A DNA stretch of 9,575 nucleotides from Gemmatimonadota bacterium (GTDB taxonomy: Bacteria; Gemmatimonadota; Gemmatimonadetes; Gemmatimonadales; GWC2-71-9), in NCBI GenBank assembly GCA_029862935.1, contig JAOTWK010000105.1:1-9575 (forward strand). Reading direction: 5' to 3'. How positions within the stretch are numbered: position 1 is the stretch's first letter; every line of letters begins with the position of its first letter. The position numbers were made by a program, and so were the translations under genes. Positions 1-5,904 of the stretch are shown here, piece by piece. Under the pieces are notes generated by a model that was given only the letters and a program-made list of their open reading frames with translations, was not told the origin of the DNA and searched no databases.

Positions 1-312
1 AAGCGCAGAGCTGAGCAAACCGCGGAGATCTTCGCTCAACAACTGAAACCTTCTGACGGTGTTTTGGGCGTCGCGGGACTGAGTCCCAACGATGATGTGA
101 CACCCGTAGCCGACACGGCGGTTCCCAAACTAGCAGATGTGATGCTCGTGGGACATCTGCCGTTCCTCAGTCGACTCGCCGCGCATCTCGTAGCAGGGGA
201 TGCCGAGATGCAAGTGGTTCGCTTCCGCAACGCGGGGATAGTCTGTCTGTTGGAGGAAGAGGACGACTGGTCCGTCAAGTGGGTGATGACACCCGACCTG
301 CTGACACGATGA
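1..312 (+). CDS. sixA: SixA-type phosphohistidine phosphatase (histidine phosphatase superfamily), 5' truncated
   Basis: The reading frame is open from the first base of the window, so the start lies outside; 103 residues and the stop are visible. The fragment begins KRRAEQTAEIF, matching the SPLxRAxQTA segment of SixA, in which the arginine binds phosphate. It continues to VGHLPFLSRLAAHL at about residues 50-63, the GHxP block with the second catalytic histidine (codon at 154-156). The N-terminal RHG motif is upstream and cannot be checked. The C-terminal RFRNAGIVCL strand and about 20 further residues fit the end of the family, whose members are roughly 160 residues long. In Escherichia coli, SixA removes phosphate from histidines of phosphotransfer proteins; the target here is unknown. 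It is a soluble cytoplasmic protein. Identification as a histidine phosphatase is strong, while SixA rather than a close relative is likely. Confidence 0.85.
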   Translation, partial: KRRAEQTAEIFAQQLKPSDGVLGVAGLSPNDDVTPVADTAVPKLADVMLVGHLPFLSRLAAHLVAGDAEMQVVRFRNAGIVCLLEEEDDWSVKWVMTPDLLTR

Positions 313-440
313 ACCCTGGGGCTGGGGAGGTCTAGCGGTGTGTGAAAAGACTTGCCGAAGCTCCGGATAAAGGGCCGTCGCACACTGCATGGCACATGGT
401 AGCACAAGTTGAAACAGGGGACTCGTCAAAGAAGCGAACG

Positions 441-815
441 ATGAACACATATCTCTTGGCAGCTGCCGCCCTCAGCGCGGCAGGTGGCGTACTGCACTCA
501 GTGCTCGGTGAGCGCCTCATCCTCTCGAAGTTGACAACCGCGGGTCTCCCGGAACTGATCGGATCGTCGGTGTTCACCCTCAGGGTGTTACGCGTCTTCT
601 GGCACCTCGTTAGTGTGGCGTGGTGGGGCTTTGCCGGACTCCTGGTGCTCTTGGCGACGATGCCAGGGAGCGGCGAACATCAGCGACTGATTTGGGCCAT
701 CGCTCTGACATTTCTCACTTCGGCAGCGGTGTCCCTCAGCGTGACGCGAGGCAAGCACTTCTCGTGGAGTGTCCTGCTGGTGGTTGCGGTGCTGACCTGG
801 CTTGGCGGAGGCTGA
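441..815 (+). CDS. Small four-helix integral membrane protein of unknown function
   Basis: This 124-residue protein has four hydrophobic segments, at about residues 3-20, 53-72, 83-100 and 107-122. The first segment ends in VLHSVLGERLI and the second carries FWHLVSVAWWG, so a histidine sits in or next to each of the first two helices (H19 and H55). That pattern recurs in a family of uncharacterised bacterial membrane proteins with an HSvLGE motif. I chose the ATG at 441 because the hydrophobic N-terminus starts there. A GTG at 342 in the same frame would add 33 polar, non-conserved residues. There is no strong ribosome binding site at 441, only a loose purine run (AAAGAAG) upstream. The gene lies 128 bases after the phosphatase and 93 bases before the next gene. 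No function can be assigned; paired membrane histidines could bind haem or metal, but that is speculation. Confidence 0.75.
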   Translation: MNTYLLAAAALSAAGGVLHSVLGERLILSKLTTAGLPELIGSSVFTLRVLRVFWHLVSVAWWGFAGLLVLLATMPGSGEHQRLIWAIALTFLTSAAVSLSVTRGKHFSWSVLLVVAVLTWLGGG

Positions 816-908
816 GGCAGTCCTAGGAAGAACCATGGATCGGTGGGGATCGATGATGAGGGGCGGCGGTTTGCCCCGCGCGACGGGTCCAGCGATCTTG
901 TAGCGGTT

Positions 909-1613
909 ATGACCGAGCGACGATACAGCGAGGAAGAGGTCGCCGCCATCTTCGAGCGGGCCGCCGAGGCGCAGCAAACCGCGCGGCGTCAGCTCCCCCA
1001 AGGCGAGGGCATGATGCTCGCGGAGCTGCAGGAGATCGGTCGCGAAGTGGGTATTCCGCCTGAGCTGGTAGCCCAGGCGGCGCGATCGATGGATCAAGGC
1101 GGGCTCGCGGCGTCACGGAGATTCCTCGGTCTTCAGATTGGCGTCGGACGGACAGTTGATCTCGACCGGCGGATCTCAGAGAAGGAGTGGGAGCGCCTGG
1201 TCGTCGATTTGCGCGAGACGTTCGACGCGCGCGGCACGGTTCGCAACGACGGCTCCTTCCGCCAGTGGACCAACGGCAACCTACAGGCCCTTCTCGAGCC
1301 AACTGAAACCGGACACCGGCTCCGCCTCCGAACCGTCAAAGGTGACGCCCGCGGATTGATGACCGCGGGGCTCGCGAGCCTCGGAGTCGCGGCGGCTATG
1401 GTGATCGCGTTCGCGGTGACCGGCGGGCTCGGCGACTCTTTACCGGGAGTAGGATTCCTGTCAGCCATCGGCCTCGGCATGTTCGGCATCGGGGCGATCC
1501 GCTTGCCGGGCTGGGCGCGGCTCCGCCGACATCAGATGGAAGGGATAGCTGCACGGCTCGTGCTAGCGGCACAGTCTGAGGACCCGGACGATCCGCCCGC
1601 CAAGACCAGCTGA
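909..1613 (+). CDS. Two-helix membrane protein with N-terminal helical domain, unknown function
   Basis: This is a 234-residue protein. Residues 5-62 (RYSEEEVAAIFERAAE, then MLAELQEIGREVGIPPELV) form an amphipathic helical domain. I recognise it at the N-terminus of many uncharacterised proteins from Gemmatimonadota and related phyla, often ahead of membrane helices. Residues 70-145 are a soluble alpha/beta stretch. Two hydrophobic segments follow at about 150-171 and 178-199, then a basic turn (RLRRHQ) and an acidic tail. The ATG at 909 puts the conserved RYSEEE segment at residue 5, as expected. An in-frame GTG at 843 would add 22 residues of low-complexity coding with no Shine-Dalgarno. 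The site upstream of 909 is also weak, so the start is not certain. The function is unknown; the arrangement suggests a cytosolic sensor or scaffold domain tethered to the inner membrane. Confidence 0.75.
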   Translation: MTERRYSEEEVAAIFERAAEAQQTARRQLPQGEGMMLAELQEIGREVGIPPELVAQAARSMDQGGLAASRRFLGLQIGVGRTVDLDRRISEKEWERLVVDLRETFDARGTVRNDGSFRQWTNGNLQALLEPTETGHRLRLRTVKGDARGLMTAGLASLGVAAAMVIAFAVTGGLGDSLPGVGFLSAIGLGMFGIGAIRLPGWARLRRHQMEGIAARLVLAAQSEDPDDPPAKTS

Positions 1614-1642
1614 GCGGATGGCGAAGGAGACCGGCGCCTACG

Positions 1643-1989
1643 CTAGGGAACGGTGAACGTCTGCAACATCGCCTTTTCCCTGGGTTTGGTACCTCGGCAA
1701 TCCACGCGTAACGGCCCGACTCCAAGTGCACGGTGAAGTAGGCGACTCCACCCGCGGGCATTTCCTGCGTGCCACCCAGGAACTTGGCCGGTCGACTGCG
1801 TATAGTTTATCCAGGTCGCTAACTCCTGGAGATCGGTCCCATCCTTTAACCGAGCGAGGTGCACACCGTGACCCAAGATGTTCGTGGGCTTGCTGGTTTC
1901 TCGAAGTGAACGTTACCCGAAGTGGCGTTATCCCGTCCCGTGCATCCAGAAGACGCGATCGCGAGTACGAGCAGGAGAGGAAGCAACAC
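1643..1989 (-). pseudogene. Degenerate small lipoprotein gene, three frame changes
   Basis: Joining three minus-strand frames gives one recognisable protein. From a GTG at 1987-1989 the frame reads MLLPLLLVLAIASSGC, a lipoprotein signal peptide with an SSGC lipobox, followed by a short polar linker. The frame then slips by one base near 1872-1890 and continues as GHGVHLARLKDGTDLQELA. Near 1785-1792 it returns to the first frame as KFLGGTQEMPAGGVAYFTV and LESGRYAWIAEVPNPG. At 1678-1682 it slips again, giving EKAMLQTFTVP and a TAG at 1643-1645. One extra G in the GGG run there would restore PGEKAML exactly. The pattern (HxVHLxRL, FLGGxxxMPAG, LExGRYAWIxEVPxPxxKxML, TV) matches a family of small exported beta-sandwich proteins of unknown function. 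It converges on the preceding + strand gene. It is a decayed gene or carries sequencing errors; at least the last slip is in a homopolymer. Confidence 0.7.
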
Positions 1990-2084
1990 TGTTAGCTTCC
2001 CGAAACTTCCTTTTGGCGCCTTTATGCGGGACTGTCGGGGTGAATGAAAGAGAGGCTGTACGGTCCAAATCGAAACGTGGTTCG

Positions 2085-2194
2085 GACTAAGGTGCGGTTC
2101 GTGTTTGCTCAAGTCGCCCGACTGGCCGCGCACGGCCGCCGTATGCTTGCGCGACCAAGGGTGCGCTCCGCAGCTTATACGAACCGTGTTTGCC
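2085..2194. repeat. Long imperfect inverted repeat, possibly attC-like or a structured RNA
   Basis: CGGTTCGT at 2095-2102 is the exact reverse complement of ACGAACCG at 2179-2186. Just inside, GTTTGCT (2103-2109) can pair with AGCTTAT (2172-2178) apart from two T-T mismatches. Further in, GCGCAC (2128-2133) matches GTGCGC (2161-2166). Just outside are GACTAAG (2085-2091) and GTTTGCC (2188-2194), which look like weak forms of the outer boxes of an integron attC site (RYYYAAC and GTTRRRY) but do not fit that consensus. The element lies 24 bases before the DUF1801 start, in the gap between divergent genes. It could be a decayed attC, a 5' leader structure or an operator region. The inverted repeat itself is certain; what it does is not. 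Confidence 0.45.
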
Positions 2195-2218
2195 AAGCGG
2201 ACTTTGAAAGGGAACATC

Positions 2219-2650
2219 ATGGCTGATCTCAAGACCAAGAAGAATCGACAAAGCGTCACCAAGTTCCTCAGCAGCGTGCAGGACACAGCGCGGCGCGCGG
2301 ACGCAAAGAAGGTCGTCGCCCTCATGAAAGACGTCACCGGTGAGAAGCCTGCGATGTGGGGCGACAGCATCGTCGGGTTCGGCACGTATAGGTACAAGTA
2401 TGAAAGCGGCCGGGAAGGAGAATGTCCGGTCACGGGATTCTCGCCCCGGAAGGCCAACCTCACGCTGTACATCATGTCGGGGTTCTCGCAGTATCGAGAG
2501 CTGCTCGGCAAGCTCGGCAAACACAAGACAGGCAAGTCCTGTCTCTACATCAACCGCTTGGAGGACGTTGACATGAAGGTGCTTCGGAGGCTTGTGCGTG
2601 AGTCGGTAACCCACGTCAAGCGGAGCGAGAAGGCACAGAGGGAGCAGTGA
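2219..2650 (+). CDS. DUF1801 family protein (YdhG-like)
   Basis: This 143-residue soluble protein has the hallmarks of the DUF1801 family in order. VTKFLSSVQDTARRADAKKVVALM at residues 13-36 is the helical start. MWGDSIVGFGTYRYKY (46-61) is the conserved W-x-x-x-I-x-GFG segment. GFSPRKANLTLYIM (73-86) and ELLGKLGKHKTGKSCLYI (94-111) match the core, and the DVD...LV helix follows at 116-127. Family members include iron-chaperone-like and YdeI/OmdA-type proteins, but the biochemical role is not established. The ATG at 2219 follows an AAAGGGA site with normal spacing. An earlier in-frame ATG at 2105 would run through the inverted repeat and is unlikely. The stop overlaps the start of the DinB gene, so the two are almost surely co-transcribed. 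Confidence 0.9.
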   Translation: MADLKTKKNRQSVTKFLSSVQDTARRADAKKVVALMKDVTGEKPAMWGDSIVGFGTYRYKYESGREGECPVTGFSPRKANLTLYIMSGFSQYRELLGKLGKHKTGKSCLYINRLEDVDMKVLRRLVRESVTHVKRSEKAQREQ

Positions 2651-3144
2651 TGGACGATCCTCGACTGCGAGAGATCCTGGGTCTCCTTGATCCACCTGCC
2701 GGAAAACGTCTGTGGTACGGTGGAGCTACCGTGAACGGCAGTCTCCGGGGCGTGACATCGGAACAGGCCGCGTGGCAGCCTGGTCGCAAAGGGCACTCCA
2801 TTTGGGAACTGACGTTACACGTGGCGTATTGGAAGTATGCGGTGCGCCGGAATCTCGAGGCGTTGCCCCAGGGCGGGTTTCCTCGGTCACCGTCGAATTG
2901 GCCCGCCGTGCCGAAGCCGGCCGACGCAGCGCACTGGAAGGCAGATCGTGCTCTCTTGCGCTCAGAGCACGAGCAGCTGGTGGAGGCGGTGCGCGCCTTC
3001 AGTCCGCGGCGGTTGGACGAAACGGCGCCGGGCAGCGGGAACTACCGGTTCGCAGATCTTCTGTTTGGTATTGCGAGTCATGATCTTTATCACGTCGGCC
3101 AGATACAACTGATGAAGCGCCTGTACCAGGGCCGGCGCCGGTGA
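2650..3144 (+). CDS. DinB family protein (putative metal-dependent enzyme)
   Basis: This 164-residue protein belongs to the DinB/YfiT four-helix bundle superfamily. The three expected metal-binding histidines are visible: H57 in ELTLHVAYWKYAV, and H144 and H148 in ASHDLYHVGQIQLMKRL. The HSIWELTLH segment and the terminal HxxxHxGQI helix are typical, and the length is normal for the family. Members bind a divalent metal, and some act as thiol-dependent S-transferases; the substrate here cannot be predicted. The ATG at 2650 shares one base with the upstream TGA, and a GTG at 2647 directly before it is an equally possible start. This tight coupling argues for translation together with the DUF1801 protein. 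The pairing may simply reflect small soluble stress-type genes in one operon. Confidence 0.9.
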   Translation: MDDPRLREILGLLDPPAGKRLWYGGATVNGSLRGVTSEQAAWQPGRKGHSIWELTLHVAYWKYAVRRNLEALPQGGFPRSPSNWPAVPKPADAAHWKADRALLRSEHEQLVEAVRAFSPRRLDETAPGSGNYRFADLLFGIASHDLYHVGQIQLMKRLYQGRRR

Positions 3145-3177
3145 CCCAGTGAGATCTCATGGACTCCGGAGGTGGCA

Positions 3178-3498
3178 ATGATCGCGCGCACATGGCATGG
3201 AGCCGTCCCCGCCGAGCAGGCTGACGCCTACTTTGAGTATCTGCAACAGACGGGTGTTCCGGGTCTCAAGGAAACGCCAGGAAACCAGGGCGTGTACGTG
3301 CTCCGGCGTATCGAGGGCGGTCGGGCGCACTTCTTCATGATCTCGTTGTGGCAGTCGCGTGAGAATATCCGAGCGTTCGCTGGGGACGATATCGAGCGCG
3401 CCCGCTACTATCCGGAAGACGCGGAGTTCCTTCTGGCGCTCGAGCCGCATTGCACACACTACGAGGTGCTTACCGGGCCCGAGGCCGCCGCACCATAG
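3178..3498 (+). CDS. ABM-like dimeric alpha-beta barrel protein (antibiotic biosynthesis monooxygenase-type fold)
   Basis: This 106-residue protein resembles the dimeric alpha-beta barrel group. It has a strand IARTWHGAV at the N-terminus, a helix QADAYFEYLQQTG (14-26), strands GVYVLRRIEGGRAHFFMISLW (38-58) and a helix with ENIRAFAGDDIERARYY (62-78). A last strand, THYEVLTG, ends the fold. Members of this fold include small monooxygenases, haem-degrading enzymes and many uncharacterised proteins, so a specific reaction cannot be given. The ATG at 3178 follows GGAGG at 3168-3172 with five-base spacing; the in-frame GTG at 3172 overlaps that site and is rejected. It begins 33 bases after DinB and probably closes the same operon. 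Confidence 0.8.
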   Translation: MIARTWHGAVPAEQADAYFEYLQQTGVPGLKETPGNQGVYVLRRIEGGRAHFFMISLWQSRENIRAFAGDDIERARYYPEDAEFLLALEPHCTHYEVLTGPEAAAP

Positions 3499-3612
3499 CA
3501 GCCACCCACAGACCGGGTAGACGGCGGGGGTATTTCTTGTTGGGAGTCGCGGGCGTGGGGGAGGGCTGCGGCCGCATCGTTCGAAGAGCCTCTTGCGTGA
3601 TCACTAATCAGG

Positions 3613-3660
3613 CATGCACGTTGGCAGGCGCGACCAGCCTGAAAATTTCGGCTGTGCATG
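3613..3660. promoter_or_regulatory. Nested inverted repeat upstream of the NmrA-like gene
   Basis: CATGCAC at 3613-3619 is the exact reverse complement of GTGCATG at 3654-3660. Inside it, CAGGC (3625-3629) pairs with GCCTG (3637-3641) around a seven-base loop. The element ends 28 bases before the ATG at 3689, so it lies in the probable 5' leader or promoter of that gene. It could be a leader hairpin or an operator. There is no T-run after it, so an intrinsic terminator for the preceding operon is unlikely. The rest of the 190-base gap shows no coding signal. Confidence 0.4.
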
Positions 3661-3688
3661 ACGACTTCACAATGATAGGAGACCCAAT

Positions 3689-4639
3689 ATGGCCAAGAAG
3701 AAGATCATTGCGGTGGTAGGGGCAACCGGAGCCCAGGGTGGTGGACTGGTCCGCGCCATCATGAGTGACAAGGGTGGCGACTTTACGGCTCGGGCCCTCA
3801 CGCGCGACGTCAACTCGGAGAAGGCGACAGCGCTTGCGGCCTTAGGTGCGGAAGTGGTGGCAGCCGACGTGGACGATGTGGAAAGCCTGAAGAAGGCCTT
3901 CGCCGGCGCCTACGGTGCCTATTGCGTCACATTCTACTGGGCGCACTTGTCGCCCGAGAAGGAGTTGGCGCAGGCTCACTCCATGGCTCAAGCTGCAAAG
4001 CACGCCAACATCCAGCACGTGATTTGGTCCACTCTCGAAGACACACGCAAGTGGGTACCTCTAAATGACAATCGTATGCCGACATTGATGGAGAAGTACA
4101 AGGTCCCCCACTTTGATGCCAAGGGCGAGGCCAACAATGTATTTACCGAGGTAGGGGCGCCGACCACGTTTTTGTTGACGTCCTTCTATTGGGACAATCT
4201 GATCAACTTCGGTGCGGGTCCCCAAAAAGGTCCAGACGGCAAGTTGGCCATCACGTTTTGCATGGGTGACAAGAAGCTGCCCGGCATCGCAGCGGAGGAC
4301 ATCGGCAAGTGCGCGTACGGTGTCTTCAAGCAAGGCAAGAAGTACATTGGCAAGACCGTCGGTATCTCCAGTGAGCACCTGACGGGGGCGCAAATGGCCT
4401 CGGCGCTCAGCAAGGCACTCGGTCAACCTGTGGGCTACAACAGCGTGGATCCCGAGGTGTACCGTGGCTTCGGGTTTCCAGGGGCGGACGATCTCGGAAA
4501 CATGTTCCAGTTCAAGCGCGATTTCGAAGACTACTTTTGTGGCGCGCGTGACGTGAAGTTCACCCGGTCGCTCAACCCTACTTTGCAGACGTTCGACAAG
4601 TGGCTCGCCCAGAACAAGAGTCGCATTCCACTCGGGTAA
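3689..4639 (+). CDS. NmrA/HSCARG-like NAD(P)-binding protein
   Basis: This is a 316-residue atypical short-chain dehydrogenase of the NmrA family. The nucleotide-binding glycine motif GATGAQGG is at residues 11-18, after the strand KKIIAVV. ALTRD (36-40) is where the adenine-ribose phosphate is usually read, which suggests NADP(H). LGAEVVAADVDD (52-63), the AYGAYCVTFYW strand (74-84) and the HVIWSTLED strand follow. VPHFDAKGEANNVF (139-152) closely matches the HFDGKGE segment of human NMRAL1/HSCARG, and YRGFGFPGADDLGNMFQF and LNPTLQTFDKWL match its C-terminus. Members of that subgroup act as redox sensors rather than classical dehydrogenases, and the usual active-site Tyr-x-x-x-Lys is not obvious. 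AGGAGA at 3677-3682 sets the ATG. The gene stands alone, with a leader inverted repeat before it and a strong hairpin after it. Confidence 0.92.
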   Translation: MAKKKIIAVVGATGAQGGGLVRAIMSDKGGDFTARALTRDVNSEKATALAALGAEVVAADVDDVESLKKAFAGAYGAYCVTFYWAHLSPEKELAQAHSMAQAAKHANIQHVIWSTLEDTRKWVPLNDNRMPTLMEKYKVPHFDAKGEANNVFTEVGAPTTFLLTSFYWDNLINFGAGPQKGPDGKLAITFCMGDKKLPGIAAEDIGKCAYGVFKQGKKYIGKTVGISSEHLTGAQMASALSKALGQPVGYNSVDPEVYRGFGFPGADDLGNMFQFKRDFEDYFCGARDVKFTRSLNPTLQTFDKWLAQNKSRIPLG

Positions 4640-4652
4640 CGCGGGTGGAGTC

Positions 4653-4681
4653 GCTGTGGCCGAGGTGTTCGCGGCCACAGC
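4653..4681 (+). terminator. Perfect 10-bp hairpin after the NmrA-like gene (terminator or attenuator)
   Basis: GCTGTGGCCG at 4653-4662 and CGGCCACAGC at 4672-4681 are exact reverse complements with a nine-base loop. The stem begins 13 bases after the NmrA-like stop and ends four bases before the ribosome binding site of the next gene. It has no T-run, so it is not a textbook intrinsic terminator. It could stabilise the upstream mRNA end, act as a partial terminator or limit translation of the downstream lipoprotein. Its presence also argues against the GTG at 4656 as the start of that lipoprotein. Confidence 0.6.
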
Positions 4682-4685
4682 AGAG

Positions 4686-4691
4686 AAAGGA
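4686..4691 (+). promoter_or_regulatory. Ribosome binding site that sets the propeller lipoprotein start
   Basis: AAAGGA ends six bases before the GTG at 4698 and directly follows the hairpin. It favours GTG 4698 over the in-frame GTG at 4656, which lies inside the stem. Confidence 0.6.
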
Positions 4692-4697
4692 TGGTAC

Positions 4698-5813
4698 GTG
4701 ATACGATCGATCCAAAGATTTCTGCGATGCGGCGTGCTCATGGCGGTATGTGGGGGGTGTGCCGTGTCGCAGGGCGAACAGGCTGGTCAAGAACCATTCG
4801 CTCGAGTTCGAGTACACGTCGGCGTCCCGACGAACGCGATGCTCTCGAGCGACGTGGACCACGACGGACACGTCGACCTGGTCGTATCTGGCGCAGAGCG
4901 GGTTTTCGTACTGCGTGGTCGTGGTGATGGCCAGTTCGATGTCGCTCAGTCGGTCATGGCCGGTGAGCATCCAAGTAACCTCGCCGTTGCGGACCTCGAT
5001 GGGGATGGCTGGAACGATGTAGCCGTCGCCAATCATGAGACGGACTACGTGACCCTGTTGTTCGGGGGACCGGGCGGGGACTTCGTGACTCGGGAGTACT
5101 CCCGATTTCAAGTGAATGTGTCCCCCCATCCGCATGCGGTGTTGTTGCAGGACGTCGACGCGGATGGTCATGCGGATCTTCTGGTCGACGACCGTACGGC
5201 TGAGGCGGTCCGGTTGTTCAAGGGCCTCGGCGACGGGACCCTTTCGACTTTCACCCTGATCGCGGTTGGCGGTGATCCGTACCGGGGGATGGCCCTGGCC
5301 AACTTGAACGGCGATGGCCATGTCGATCTCGTCACCCCTAATCCCGATCACGTGGCCGTGCTGCTCGGGGACGGCACGGGCCGGTTCGCCCAAGACACGG
5401 TCCTGCGGCCTGGGTTCTACCCGTTCTCGGTCGCGGCGGGGGATGTGAATGGCGACGGCTGGACTGACCTCGTGGCGGGGTCCGGGGAGCGTGTGGGATC
5501 TCTCGTCGTCTGGTCTGGCGGAGTCGACGGATCGTTTCGCGCTGCCGGCCGCTACGACATCGCGCCGGGACCGACGACGAGCACGGCAGAGGATCTCACC
5601 GGAGACAACCGCGCCGAGGTTTTGGTGGCAAGCTACGTCGGAGGTGAAGTCGCCGTCCTGACCGGGGGGGACTCACCGACGCTGTATCGTCTCGAGGTGG
5701 AGGGGAACCCGTACGGGCTTGCCACCGGAGACTTCGACGGGGATGGTCGAACCGACTTCGCAGTGGCGAATGACGGGGCTGAAGAGATCACCGTCTTTCT
5801 TTCGAGGTTCTGA
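4698..5813 (+). CDS. FG-GAP/VCBS repeat lipoprotein, predicted seven-bladed beta-propeller
   Basis: This is a 371-residue exported protein. A basic start (MIRSIQRFLR) is followed by a short hydrophobic stretch and CGGC, so the Cys at residue 21 may be lipidated, although the lipobox is not ideal. The remainder is seven repeats spaced 46-50 residues apart. Each has a calcium-type loop: DVDHDGHVDL (52), DLDGDGWNDV (99), DVDADGHADL (152), NLNGDGHVDL (202), DVNGDGWTDL (249), DLTGDNRAEV (299) and DFDGDGRTDF (345). The sixth loop is the most degenerate. Seven repeats fit one closed propeller as in integrin-type FG-GAP domains, with no extra enzymatic or anchoring domain. Such proteins usually bind ligands at the cell surface with help from calcium. 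The protein is complete and stands alone between a hairpin and the acetyltransferase gene. Confidence 0.88.
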   Translation: MIRSIQRFLRCGVLMAVCGGCAVSQGEQAGQEPFARVRVHVGVPTNAMLSSDVDHDGHVDLVVSGAERVFVLRGRGDGQFDVAQSVMAGEHPSNLAVADLDGDGWNDVAVANHETDYVTLLFGGPGGDFVTREYSRFQVNVSPHPHAVLLQDVDADGHADLLVDDRTAEAVRLFKGLGDGTLSTFTLIAVGGDPYRGMALANLNGDGHVDLVTPNPDHVAVLLGDGTGRFAQDTVLRPGFYPFSVAAGDVNGDGWTDLVAGSGERVGSLVVWSGGVDGSFRAAGRYDIAPGPTTSTAEDLTGDNRAEVLVASYVGGEVAVLTGGDSPTLYRLEVEGNPYGLATGDFDGDGRTDFAVANDGAEEITVFLSRF

Positions 5814-5892
5814 GGGTTCGGCGGCTTTCTAAGATCACAGGCAGTTGTGGACGCCCTAGGCACGATTGGCGCGCACCGTCGCGGCAGGTCGC

Positions 5893-5898
5893 AAGGAG
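5893..5898 (+). promoter_or_regulatory. Ribosome binding site that sets the GNAT/YoaP start
   Basis: AAGGAG ends six bases before the GTG at 5905. The longer frame would start at a TTG at 5866, which has no such site, so 5905 is preferred. Confidence 0.7.
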
Positions 5899-5904
5899 TT
5901 GACA

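Noticed and set aside
588..1097. 169-codon minus-strand open frame
   Set aside because: It is antisense to two + strand genes with plausible membrane topology, and its translation is arginine- and histidine-rich without motifs.
1846..2535. Long minus-strand open frame across the DUF1801 gene
   Set aside because: Only its last part (about 1849-1989) is real coding, as the start of the broken lipoprotein. The rest is antisense to a clearly conserved + strand gene.
4656..4697. Upstream GTG start for the propeller lipoprotein
   Set aside because: It lies inside a perfect hairpin and lacks a ribosome binding site, and it would bury the signal peptide 14 residues from the N-terminus.
4061..4741. 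226-codon minus-strand open frame in the NmrA-like gene
   Set aside because: It is a shadow of a strongly conserved + strand gene and runs through the hairpin.
4578..5393. 271-codon minus-strand open frame
   Set aside because: It is antisense to the propeller repeats, which produce a periodic open shadow frame. The translation has no recognisable domain and no ribosome binding site.
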